Assembly: GCA_021793335.1 (NCBI GenBank)
Contig: JAJYSW010000130.1
Location: 1-8,863 of the forward strand
Direction: 5' to 3'
DNA: 8,863 nucleotides
Source: Actinomycetes bacterium
GTDB lineage: Bacteria > Actinomycetota > Actinomycetes > Mycobacteriales > Micromonosporaceae
Position 1 is the first letter of the stretch; each line of letters begins with the position of its first letter. This document shows, piece after piece, positions 1 to 5,295 of the stretch. A model generated the notes under the pieces. The model saw only the letters and a list, made by a program, of their open reading frames with translations, did no database searches and was not told the origin of the DNA. The translations under genes were made by a program, and so were the position numbers.

Positions 1-106
1 AACTCCGGGCGAGACGGTACCCGAAACCACCGGCCCGCCCACCGGACGAAGAACCTCCCAGGCCCCGGTATCGGGTCTGGAGGCCCGGTGACACAGCAGG
101 CGCGAA

Positions 107-127
107 GAGGGACGGGCAACGTCCTTC
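107..127 (-). terminator. Hairpin downstream of the membrane-anchored protein gene
   Basis: GAGGGACG (107-114) pairs with CGTCCTTC (120-127) around a 5-nt loop, giving 8 pairs with one G-T. It begins 19 nt past the stop codon of the minus-strand gene that ends at 146. On the minus strand it is followed by CTTCGCG, only weakly T-rich, so this is a plausible but imperfect intrinsic terminator. Confidence 0.4.
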
Positions 128-145
128 CACGGTTCGCAGCGGGCG

Positions 146-820
146 CTAGGTGAGGGTCAGCGTCGTCGGCTGCGAGACGGACTCGCCGAGCTTCGCGTGG
201 ATCTCGTACTCCCCGGCCGGCAGCCGTCTGCGGTCGCCTTCGCAGCCGGGCTCGGAGGCGAGGCCGTCGAGCGTGAACTCCACGGTCTGGCCCGCGCCCT
301 CGGTCAGCTCCACCACCTCGGGCTCGGCGGTCGCGCAGTGCGCGGTGGAGTGGACGACGTCCGAACCCGCGACGAGCTCGACCTCGACCGCGCCGAGATC
401 GGCCGTGCACGCGCCCGTGGCGGCGCTGGCGACCAGGACGCTCACCGGTACCTCGGAGCCTGACCGGACCTCGTCGAACGCGGCCACGACCTGGAGCATC
501 AGCGCGTCTTCGCCGCATGCGGGCACGGCCTCGGCGCTGGACGCCGCCGGTTCCCCGCTCGGCTCGGCCTCCTCGGCGGTCGGTGAGGACTGCGGGCGTT
601 TGAGCGTGCTCGACGGGGACGGCTCGACCCATTCCTTTGGCTCGGTGTGCTCTTCGGCCCGGCCCTCGGCGGTGGCCCCGCCCGCCGAACCGAGTGCCTT
701 GAACCCGAGCACGACGATCACGACCAGGGCGATCGCCGCGCCCACCACGATCGCCCGGCGCTGCCAGTAGACCGACGCCGGCTCCGAGCCCTTCACGAAC
801 TTGCCCTGGAAACGCTGCAC
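146..820 (-). CDS. Membrane-anchored protein with secreted four-cysteine domain, function unknown
   Basis: A 224-residue protein that I cannot assign to a named family. It has a short basic cytoplasmic N-terminus (1-22), one hydrophobic membrane segment (about 23-42) with no lipobox, and a Ser/Pro/Glu-rich linker (about 45-100) typical of cell-wall-spanning spacers. A domain of about 120 residues follows, with Cys102, Cys138, Cys162 and Cys193, enough for two disulfides. Its alternating hydrophobic pattern suggests a beta-sandwich, perhaps for binding; this is inference. The domain should lie outside the membrane. The start is the GTG at 820: there is no clear ribosome binding site, but TAGCGT sits exactly 6 nt upstream, as expected of a leaderless mRNA. 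A GTG eight codons further in is an alternative. The gene is divergent from mutY with 60 bp between the starts. Actual function is unknown. Confidence 0.8.
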   Translation of the reverse strand: MQRFQGKFVKGSEPASVYWQRRAIVVGAAIALVVIVVLGFKALGSAGGATAEGRAEEHTEPKEWVEPSPSSTLKRPQSSPTAEEAEPSGEPAASSAEAVPACGEDALMLQVVAAFDEVRSGSEVPVSVLVASAATGACTADLGAVEVELVAGSDVVHSTAHCATAEPEVVELTEGAGQTVEFTLDGLASEPGCEGDRRRLPAGEYEIHAKLGESVSQPTTLTLT

Positions 821-826
821 GTCGGG

Positions 827-832
827 ACGCTA
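827..832 (-). promoter_or_regulatory. -10 element, leaderless start of the 146-820 gene
   Basis: TAGCGT on the minus strand fits the actinobacterial TANNNT -10 consensus and lies 6 nt before the GTG start, so transcription would begin at the start codon. I found no good -35 element. Confidence 0.5.
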
Positions 833-833
833 A

Positions 834-849
834 CCCACCCTGCGGTGGG
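834..849. promoter_or_regulatory. Inverted repeat between two divergent promoters
   Basis: CCCACC (834-839) and GGTGGG (844-849) form a perfect 6-bp dyad around CTGC, lying between the divergent -10 hexamers at 827-832 and 869-874. The position suits an operator acting on both genes. The regulator is unknown, and short GC-rich dyads also arise by chance. Confidence 0.3.
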
Positions 850-868
850 ATCGAGGGAACTACACGCG

Positions 869-874
869 GACAAT
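869..874 (+). promoter_or_regulatory. -10 element, leaderless start of mutY
   Basis: GACAAT keeps the two most important -10 bases (A at position 2, T at position 6) and is followed by 6 nt and then the mutY ATG. No ribosome binding site is visible before that ATG, which fits leaderless initiation. The -35 region is poor. Confidence 0.45.
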
Positions 875-880
875 GGGCTC

Positions 881-1753
881 ATGCTCGCACCCGATCACCT
901 CGCCGAGCGGCTTCTGCCCTGGTTCGACGCACATCACCGCACCGAACTGCCGTGGCGGCGGCCGGGCACGACCGCGTGGGGCGTCCTGGTCTCCGAGGTC
1001 ATGAGTCAGCAGACGCAGGTCGCGCGCGTCGCCCCCGTGTGGGAGGCGTGGATGGAACGCTGGCCGACGCCCGCCGACGTGGCGGGGGCTCCCACCGCCG
1101 AGGTGCTGCGGGCATGGGGACGCATGGGCTATCCGCGGCGGGCGCTGCGACTCCAGGAGTGCGCCCGGATCGTCGCCGAGGAGCACGGCGGCGTCGTGCC
1201 CTCGGACCCGGTCGAGCTCGAACGGCTGCCGGGGATCGGCGTCTACACCGCTGCGGCGGTGTCCGTCTTCCATTACGGGCGGCGCCACCCGGTGGTCGAT
1301 ACGAACGTCCGTCGGGTGGTCGCCCGTCTGGGCGGCGAGGCCGATGCGGGGGTGGCCACCACGAAGGCCGATCTGGTCGCCGCCGAGGCGCTGCTTCCGG
1401 CCGAGGCCGCGGTGGCCGCGCGCGTGTCGGTGGCGTTGATGGAGCTGGGGGCGTTGGTGTGCACGGCTCGGTCGCCCGAGTGCGGCGGGTGCCCGGTCAG
1501 CGACGTGTGCGGTTTTTCAGGGCAGGAGGTTCCGGCCGGCCCCAGCCGCAAGCGCCAGCGGTATCGGGGCACGAACCGGCACGTGCGCGGCGAGATCATG
1601 GCGGTGCTGCGTGAAGCGGACGGGCCGGTCGACAGGGGCCGGATCGACGCAGTCTGGCCCGATCGGCGCATGGTCGATGAAGCCGTCGCGCAGTTGATCG
1701 CCGATGGGCTCATGGAGACCGATGAAGCCGGGCGGCTTGAGTTGCCGAGCTGA
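881..1753 (+). CDS. mutY: A/G-specific adenine glycosylase MutY
   Basis: MutY removes adenine mispaired with 8-oxoguanine or guanine, preventing G:C to T:A changes after oxidative damage. The 290-residue product carries the full catalytic core: SEVMSQQTQV with catalytic Glu39; the helix-hairpin-helix LPGIGVYTAAA (116-126) ending in VVDTNVRRV with catalytic Asp140; and the [4Fe-4S] loop with Cys194, Cys201, Cys204 and Cys210 in the exact C-X6-C-X2-C-X5-C spacing. The C-terminus (about 222-290) is a short segment that looks like a winged helix, rather than the longer Nudix-like 8-oxoG recognition domain of E. coli MutY. This matches the compact actinobacterial type. The ATG at 881 is chosen because the catalytic domain starts right after it and GACAAT lies 6 nt upstream; the open frame extends further 5' but without family similarity. 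It is divergent from the membrane-anchored protein gene. Confidence 0.95.
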   Translation: MLAPDHLAERLLPWFDAHHRTELPWRRPGTTAWGVLVSEVMSQQTQVARVAPVWEAWMERWPTPADVAGAPTAEVLRAWGRMGYPRRALRLQECARIVAEEHGGVVPSDPVELERLPGIGVYTAAAVSVFHYGRRHPVVDTNVRRVVARLGGEADAGVATTKADLVAAEALLPAEAAVAARVSVALMELGALVCTARSPECGGCPVSDVCGFSGQEVPAGPSRKRQRYRGTNRHVRGEIMAVLREADGPVDRGRIDAVWPDRRMVDEAVAQLIADGLMETDEAGRLELPS

Positions 1754-1781
1754 TGACAGGGGGCGTTTCCCCTGATAGCCT
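1753..1781 (+). promoter_or_regulatory. Strong sigma70-type promoter overlapping the mutY stop
   Basis: A -35 hexamer ATGACA (1753-1758, five of six bases of TTGACA) is separated by exactly 17 bp from a -10 hexamer TAGCCT (1776-1781) that also has the extended-10 TG (1773-1774). The predicted start is near 1788. The spacer contains GGGG-N6-CCCC. No protein gene follows, so it most likely drives a non-coding RNA. Confidence 0.55.
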
Positions 1782-1782
1782 C

Positions 1783-1799
1783 GAAGTTGAGAGAACTTC
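1783..1799. promoter_or_regulatory. Inverted repeat across the predicted transcription start
   Basis: GAAGTT (1783-1788) and AACTTC (1794-1799) form a perfect 6-bp dyad around GAGAG, centred close to the start predicted from the promoter at 1753-1781. This is a typical site for a repressor operator. It is not a LexA box, because the half sites read GAAGTT and not GAAC. The binding protein is unknown. Confidence 0.35.
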
Positions 1800-2366
1800 A
1801 CTACGCTCGGTCGGTGCCGATTCCTCGAATCGGCGGCTCTGGTTCAAACTCCGCCTCTCACACAGGCGGGGCACCGGGCGGACCATTCGGGTCCGTGCTC
1901 ACCGCCGGTGCCAGGGCCGAGAACACCCGCCGCCAAGGCCGCCCCCGGCGGTCGGTCGAGAACGCGACGACGCGGCTCGCGCCATCACAACGTCGCGTCG
2001 ACCGCGGACCGGCCGCATGAAAGCAGCCGAGGCGGCTGCCGACGCCGCAAGACCGGGCGTCGCGACCGAGCGACGACGATGCCGCCGAGGTACCGCGCGC
2101 TCAGACCCCGGCGGCACCGTCACGTTCACCGCCGCCTCAGGGCACGACCCTCATCCCGACCCCGCCGCGACTGCGGGGCGGTCACCGTTCGCAGCACGGG
2201 CGCGTCCGCGGCGATGCAGGGTCCGATGCGTGGACCGATGCGTTCGACTCACCACGCCCTGGAGCACTCGCTCGGGCTGGGCGCGCCCTCCGGGCACGGA
2301 GAGCGCCGCCCGTCGGAGGCGGCGTGAGATGGTTTGCGGGCCCCGAGGGAGGGCCCGCACTTTCTG
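1788..2366 (+). ncRNA. Candidate structured non-coding RNA after mutY
   Basis: The gap between mutY and bldC has no convincing coding frame: all long frames are Arg/Pro/Ser-rich without domain-like sequence. It does have a good promoter (1753-1781) and a terminator-like hairpin (2335-2366), giving an RNA of up to about 580 nt. The 5' part can fold as a three-way junction: CGGTGCC (1812-1818) closes with GGCACCG (1870-1876) around CCGATTC-CTC-GAATCGG (1817-1833, partly competing) and either GGCGG/CCGCC or CCGCCT-N7-AGGCGG. Other perfect hairpins are 1880-1896, 2023-2039, 2058-2075, 2160-2178, 2220-2236 and 2304-2324. CCGATGCGT is repeated directly at 2223 and 2235. I see none of the conserved sequences of RNase P RNA, tmRNA or SRP RNA. 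GC-rich DNA forms chance hairpins, so the promoter plus terminator is the stronger argument. A short peptide gene remains possible. Confidence 0.3.
2335..2366 (+). terminator. Rho-independent-type terminator, end of the candidate RNA
   Basis: TGCGGGCCC (2335-2343) and GGGCCCGCA (2351-2359) form a perfect 9-bp stem with a 7-nt loop, followed on the plus strand by CTTTCTG. The minus-strand side ends in AAACC, so the plus orientation fits better. It faces the bldC terminator candidate just to the right. Confidence 0.55.
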
Positions 2367-2382
2367 AACTTCGTTTTCAAGA

Positions 2383-2403
2383 GGCCGGCAGGGTGGCCCG
2401 GCC
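2383..2403 (-). terminator. Hairpin downstream of bldC
   Basis: GGCCGG (2383-2388) pairs with CCGGCC (2398-2403) around a 9-nt loop. On the minus strand it starts 5 nt after the bldC stop codon and is followed by TCTTGAAAA, a weak T tract. It is probably the bldC terminator. Confidence 0.45.
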
Positions 2404-2408
2404 CCCGA

Positions 2409-2630
2409 TCACTCGCTCACGGGGCGCTGAGCGGGGATGTCGCCGTTGATCAGGGCACGGATCTCCGACTCGCGGTAACGGCGGTGGCCTCCGAGGGTGC
2501 GGATGGCCGAAATCTTCCCCGCTTTGGCCCAGCGGGTGACGGTCTTGGGGTCAACGCGGAACATCGCAGCGACCTCAGAGGGCGTGAGCAGGGCTTCTGT
2601 CTCCACCGGAAGGTTCAGGTCCGTCGTCAT
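2409..2630 (-). CDS. bldC: BldC-family developmental regulator (MerR-like HTH, 73 aa)
   Basis: A small DNA-binding protein of the BldC family, which in Streptomyces delays sporulation genes and binds DNA as head-to-tail oligomers on direct repeats. Residues 14-63 match the family almost word for word: LLTPSEVAAMFRVDPKTVTR contains the first helices and the recognition helix (about 27-38), and RTLGGHRRYRESE (44-56) is the wing. There is no MerR dimerisation coiled coil and no effector domain, as expected. Its length is close to the 68 residues I recall for S. coelicolor BldC. The ATG at 2630 is preceded by GGAGGAGA with 7 nt spacing, the best ribosome binding site in the window. The gene lies 208 bp downstream of the conserved unknown gene on the same strand, and that gap has repeats that could be operators, possibly for self-regulation. 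Identity is nearly certain; the regulon in this organism is not known. Confidence 0.95.
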   Translation of the reverse strand: MTTDLNLPVETEALLTPSEVAAMFRVDPKTVTRWAKAGKISAIRTLGGHRRYRESEIRALINGDIPAQRPVSE

Positions 2631-2701
2631 AGTTCAATCTCCTCCACAGTCGGGCTGGGAATCACCGGCTGCCGCAGCCTGGATTCGTTCCTTCTCTAAT
2701 C

Positions 2702-2735
2702 GTCCGTGCTGTCGTAGATGTCCGACATAGTCCGA
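2702..2735 (-). promoter_or_regulatory. Repeats upstream of bldC
   Basis: GTCCGA occurs at 2720-2725 and 2730-2735, exactly 10 bp apart (one helical turn), with a near copy GTCCGT at 2702-2707. The first copy also sits in the perfect palindrome ATGTC-C-GACAT (2718-2728). The bldC promoter must lie in this gap, but I could not pick a convincing -10 and -35 pair. Head-to-tail repeats suit a BldC-like protein; that is inference. Confidence 0.3.
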
Positions 2736-2777
2736 ACGGCCGATTTTGGATGGACTTTCCGCTCGATCGACTCATCC

Positions 2778-2789
2778 GAGTGATCACTC
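2778..2789. repeat. 12-bp perfect palindrome in the gap before bldC
   Basis: GAGTGATCACTC is a perfect palindrome lying 50 bp past the stop of the unknown gene and about 150 bp before bldC. Its core GTGATCAC recurs at 5074-5081 after vdh. It could be an operator half shared by the two loci, or chance. Confidence 0.3.
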
Positions 2790-2838
2790 CACTGGAGAAT
2801 CACGAGCTGGCAGGGGTTTTCGAATGCAACTGTGGACG

Positions 2839-3765
2839 TCAGTTGAGGCGCTCTTGGAGACGACGATCACGCCAGCGTTCCACCAGGCGCGCATAACATT
2901 CCTGCGCCGCCTTCGGCTCGTTCGCACCGAGCCGATCCAGTGCCTCCCATGTGAGGTCGACCGAGTCCTCCCGGCGCAGCTCCTCATAGTCCATGCGGGA
3001 GACCAGACCTCCGTAGTCCAACTCCACGACGGACTCATGGTGGAAGCCTTCGAGCCACTCCGTGGTCTCACCGATGGCCGCGGCCAGATCCCCGTCCTCG
3101 CCGAACTCGGCGCGGATGAGGTTCCGCGCGACGGCCAACTGCGTGCGAGCCTTGGACATCGGCGTGCGATACCGCAGCCACGTCGCCCGCGGGTGGATGG
3201 CCAGCAGGCGGTCCTCGGGCCGCACGCAGGTGAACCAGCGCAGCGGAACCGACCAACAGGACACCTGCTCGTGCGTGTCGGCGGGAGCCTCATGGCGGTC
3301 GAGGAGATCGTCGCTCGCCACGACCTCGGCGGCCGAGGCCAAGAAATCGGAGGGGACGAGCGCCTCGGAGACGGGCTCGGGAGTCAGCCGCCGCAATTCC
3401 ATGGCGGCCTGGGCGATGCGATAGCGCAGATTCCACGGGCATATCAGCGGCTCGGCCTGCTCGCCCCGGTCGATGACATAGGCATCGCGTTCGAAAGAGG
3501 GGACGCGCCGCCACGGCCAGCCGATGCGCTCATAGAGCTCCTCGCGGTACCGCCTGGGGCCCTCGTGGGGTTCGGGCGCCCGCCCCGAGGCCGCGTAGGC
3601 ACGCCAGTAGTCCGCATCGGCGAAGGCGCCGGCGGGCTCATAGACGCGCAGATATGACGCGTTCGGTGCGTCGTACACGAGGCAGATACTTCCACAGGGC
3701 TCGCCGAAGCGACTCGGGACCTTCCGATTCCCACCGTTCGGCGGCACATCCGTCACTTTCGACAC
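2839..3765 (-). CDS. Conserved actinobacterial protein of unknown function next to bldC and vdh
   Basis: A 308-residue soluble protein without signal peptide, membrane segment or recognised catalytic motif. I remember an uncharacterised gene at the same place between vdh and bldC in Streptomyces, and the family may be DUF8083; both statements are from memory. The sequence is rich in Trp, Arg and Glu, with blocks that look conserved: WSVPLRWFTCVRPEDR (171-186), a region around ATWLRYRTPMSKARTQL (194-210), and FHHESVVELDYGGLVSRMD (241-259). The C-terminus (about 272-308) is helical and charged. The start is the GTG at 3765, preceded by GAGGGG with 6 nt spacing; GTG codons 4 and 7 are alternatives. 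It lies 208 bp before bldC on the same strand and is divergent from vdh across 206 bp. The link with development or amino acid breakdown is inferred from position only. Confidence 0.85.
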   Translation of the reverse strand: MSKVTDVPPNGGNRKVPSRFGEPCGSICLVYDAPNASYLRVYEPAGAFADADYWRAYAASGRAPEPHEGPRRYREELYERIGWPWRRVPSFERDAYVIDRGEQAEPLICPWNLRYRIAQAAMELRRLTPEPVSEALVPSDFLASAAEVVASDDLLDRHEAPADTHEQVSCWSVPLRWFTCVRPEDRLLAIHPRATWLRYRTPMSKARTQLAVARNLIRAEFGEDGDLAAAIGETTEWLEGFHHESVVELDYGGLVSRMDYEELRREDSVDLTWEALDRLGANEPKAAQECYARLVERWRDRRLQERLN

Positions 3766-3869
3766 AGGCGGCCCCTCGGCCCTATGGACGCACCGGCGGC
3801 CGCGGCATCGGCGCCGCCCCGACGGCCCGATTCGGGAATCGCCTCCGCGAAGACGAGGCCGCGAAGCCC

Positions 3870-3875
3870 TAGAAT
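3870..3875 (+). promoter_or_regulatory. -10 element of the vdh promoter
   Basis: TAGAAT is five of six bases of the -10 consensus, and the same hexamer occurs before the aldehyde dehydrogenase. The start would be about 3882, giving a 90-nt vdh leader. The -35 position reads GCGAAG and is weak, so an activator may be needed. Confidence 0.5.
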
Positions 3876-3876
3876 G

Positions 3877-3905
3877 GTGACATAGCCGTACCCGTGCTAT
3901 GCCAC
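3877..3905 (+). promoter_or_regulatory. 29-bp imperfect dyad at the 5' end of the vdh leader
   Basis: GTGACATAGC (3877-3886) and the inverted copy GCTATGCCAC (3896-3905) match at nine of ten positions around a 9-nt spacer. The dyad starts 1 nt after the -10 hexamer and covers the predicted start, an ideal site for a repressor. Its size suits a dimeric GntR- or Lrp-type regulator, but none is encoded nearby and the family is a guess. Confidence 0.5.
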
Positions 3906-3935
3906 AACACCTCGGCCGCGACCCGGCCGGCCATA

Positions 3936-3953
3936 GGACGGTCGATACCGTCC
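3936..3953 (+). promoter_or_regulatory. 7-bp hairpin just before the vdh ribosome binding site
   Basis: GGACGGT (3936-3942) and ACCGTCC (3947-3953) form a perfect stem around CGAT, ending 8 nt before the GGAG ribosome binding site (3962-3965). In the leader RNA it could affect ribosome access; as DNA it could be a second operator. Confidence 0.4.
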
Positions 3954-3971
3954 ACAGAACTGGAGCAAGCC

Positions 3972-5042
3972 ATGAGCATCTTCGACGAATGCGGACATGA
4001 GCAAGTCGTGTTCTGCCACGACCCGGACTCCGGGCTGCGAGCCGTCATCGCGATCCATTCGACCGCGCTCGGCCCGGCCCTCGGCGGCACGCGCTTCCAC
4101 CCCTACGCCACCGAGGCCGAAGCCGTCACCGACGTACTCCACCTCTCGGAGGGCATGGCCTATAAGAACGCCATCGCCGGACTCGACTACGGCGGCGGCA
4201 AGGCCGTCATCTGGGGCGACCCCGACACCGACAAGAGCGAAACGCTGCTGCGCGCCTACGGCCGCTTCGTGGAAACCCTCGGCGGACGCTACGTGACCGC
4301 CTGCGACGTGGGCACCCACGTGGCGGACATGGACACGGTGGCGCGCGAGACGCGCCACGTGACCGGCCGCTCCCCCGACGCCGGCGGCGGCGGCGACCCC
4401 TCGGGCCTCACCGCGTTCGGCGTGTTCCAGGCGATGAGGGCCGCCGCGGCCCACCGCTGGGGAACCGAGGACCTGACCGGCCGCACCGTCGGCGTCGCGG
4501 GACTCGGCAAGGTCGGACGGCACCTGCTGCCGCACCTGACCGAGGCCGGCGCCGACATCGTCGCCGCCGACGTGTCCGAGACCGCCCGCTCCTGGGCCGC
4601 CGAGCACTTCCCCGCGGCGCGGCTCGTGGCCGACACCGACGAACTGATCGCAGCGGGAATCCACATCTACGCCCCCTGTGCCCTCGGCGGGGCGCTCAAC
4701 GAGCGGTCGCTGCGCGTCCTCGACGCCGAGATCGTCTGCGGCTCGGCCAATAACCAGCTCGCCGATCCCGGCGTCGCCGCCGATCTGGACCGGGCGGGAA
4801 TCCTGTACTGCCCCGATTACGTGGTCAACTCCGGCGGCGTCATCCAGGTCGCCGAGGAGTACGCGGGCCCGTTCGACTTCAAGCGCGCCGAGCGGCGCAC
4901 CGCGCAGATCTTCGACGTGACCGCACGCATCCTCGAACGCGCCAAAGGCGAGGGCGTCACACCGGTGGCCGCCGCCGACGCGATCGCCGAGGAACGGATG
5001 GCCGCGGTGGGCCGGCTCCAACGGCTGCGCCTCTTCCGATGA
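3972..5042 (+). CDS. vdh: Valine/leucine (branched-chain amino acid) dehydrogenase
   Basis: This enzyme oxidatively deaminates valine, leucine or isoleucine to the branched 2-oxo acid with NAD+, releasing ammonia. In Streptomyces it supplies precursors for branched fatty acids and macrolides. The 356-residue protein matches the Glu/Leu/Phe/Val dehydrogenase family throughout: the substrate domain has HSTALGPALGGTR (29-41), MAYKNA with Lys65, GGGKAV with catalytic Lys77, and TACDVGT with Asp112. The Rossmann domain has GLGKVG (177-182), and Asp200 at the end of the second strand favours NAD+ over NADP+. APCALGGALN (234-243), CGSANNQL and NSGGVIQVAEE complete the match. Valine versus leucine preference cannot be read from the sequence. 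The ATG at 3972 has GGAG 6 nt upstream; an in-frame GTG at 3894 would add 26 unrelated residues and is rejected. It has its own promoter and a dyad-rich leader. Confidence 0.95.
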   Translation: MSIFDECGHEQVVFCHDPDSGLRAVIAIHSTALGPALGGTRFHPYATEAEAVTDVLHLSEGMAYKNAIAGLDYGGGKAVIWGDPDTDKSETLLRAYGRFVETLGGRYVTACDVGTHVADMDTVARETRHVTGRSPDAGGGGDPSGLTAFGVFQAMRAAAAHRWGTEDLTGRTVGVAGLGKVGRHLLPHLTEAGADIVAADVSETARSWAAEHFPAARLVADTDELIAAGIHIYAPCALGGALNERSLRVLDAEIVCGSANNQLADPGVAADLDRAGILYCPDYVVNSGGVIQVAEEYAGPFDFKRAERRTAQIFDVTARILERAKGEGVTPVAAADAIAEERMAAVGRLQRLRLFR

Positions 5043-5064
5043 TGTGCACGCAGTGACGCATACC

Positions 5065-5099
5065 GCTCATATCGTGATCACCGATTCCACGATGTGAGC
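5065..5099 (+). terminator. Long dyad after vdh: terminator or operator
   Basis: GCTCATATCGTG (5065-5076) pairs with CACGATGTGAGC (5088-5099) over 12 positions, eleven Watson-Crick and one G-T in RNA, with an 11-nt loop. It begins 23 nt after the vdh stop. There is no T tract, so either a hairpin-only terminator or a protein site is possible. The smaller palindrome GTGATCAC (5074-5081) is nested in it. Confidence 0.45.
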
Positions 5100-5208
5100 A
5101 GATCGTCATTGCACGAAGAGTCGAGCCTGAGCCCGGTAGCGGCCCAGTTGTCCGAATTCTATGACATCCAACTCATGGGCCGGGATGCAACCGAGCGCCG
5201 CAAGGCTG

Positions 5209-5214
5209 TACCGT
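5209..5214 (+). promoter_or_regulatory. Possible -10 element of the DUF3073 gene
   Basis: TACCGT fits TANNNT and is directly preceded by TG. The start would be near 5221, giving a leader of about 75 nt. The -35 region is weak. The rest of the 253-bp gap after vdh holds only the dyad at 5065-5099. Confidence 0.3.
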
Positions 5215-5295
5215 AGGAGCCACGAAGAGATTGCAAGCATGCCGGGGCGCCGCAATGGCTGCCCCGATGATTTCTGTGCGAGGGGGTCGAGCCAT

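Noticed and set aside
2..91. Possible C-terminal tail of an upstream plus-strand gene (Pro/Thr-rich, ending in TGA at 89-91)
   Set aside because: Only 29 codons are visible and third-position GC is no better than in the neighbouring frame, so it cannot be told from chance. The rest of 1-145 shows only the hairpin at 107-127.
1783..1799. SOS (LexA) box
   Set aside because: Actinobacterial LexA sites carry GAAC/GTTC arms; this dyad reads GAAGTT/AACTTC.
1813..1876. tRNA-like signals: GGTTCAAA resembling a T loop, a CTCACAC anticodon-like loop (Val) and a 7-bp closing stem
   Set aside because: The parts are in the wrong order, the T stem does not pair, no D arm is present and no CCA-ready end follows, so no cloverleaf can be drawn.
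1787..2020. 77-codon plus-strand frame starting with TTG next to the strong promoter
   Set aside because: No ribosome binding site, 5 nt from the -10 with a poor start codon, weak codon bias in its first half and Arg/Pro-rich content without a recognisable domain. Kept only as an alternative to the RNA.
1753..2367. 204-codon plus-strand frame after mutY
   Set aside because: Composition is Arg-rich and typical of an out-of-frame reading of GC-rich DNA, and it runs into the terminator hairpin.
3894..3971. GTG at 3894 as the vdh start
   Set aside because: It would add 26 residues unlike the family, lies inside the 29-bp dyad and has no ribosome binding site; the ATG at 3972 has GGAG at the right distance.
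3899..4000. 33-codon upstream frame overlapping the vdh start
   Set aside because: No ribosome binding site and no leucine or valine run that would suggest attenuation.
3897..5021. 374-codon minus-strand frame opposite vdh
   Set aside because: A mirror of high-GC codon bias; the plus strand encodes a full dehydrogenase with every family motif.
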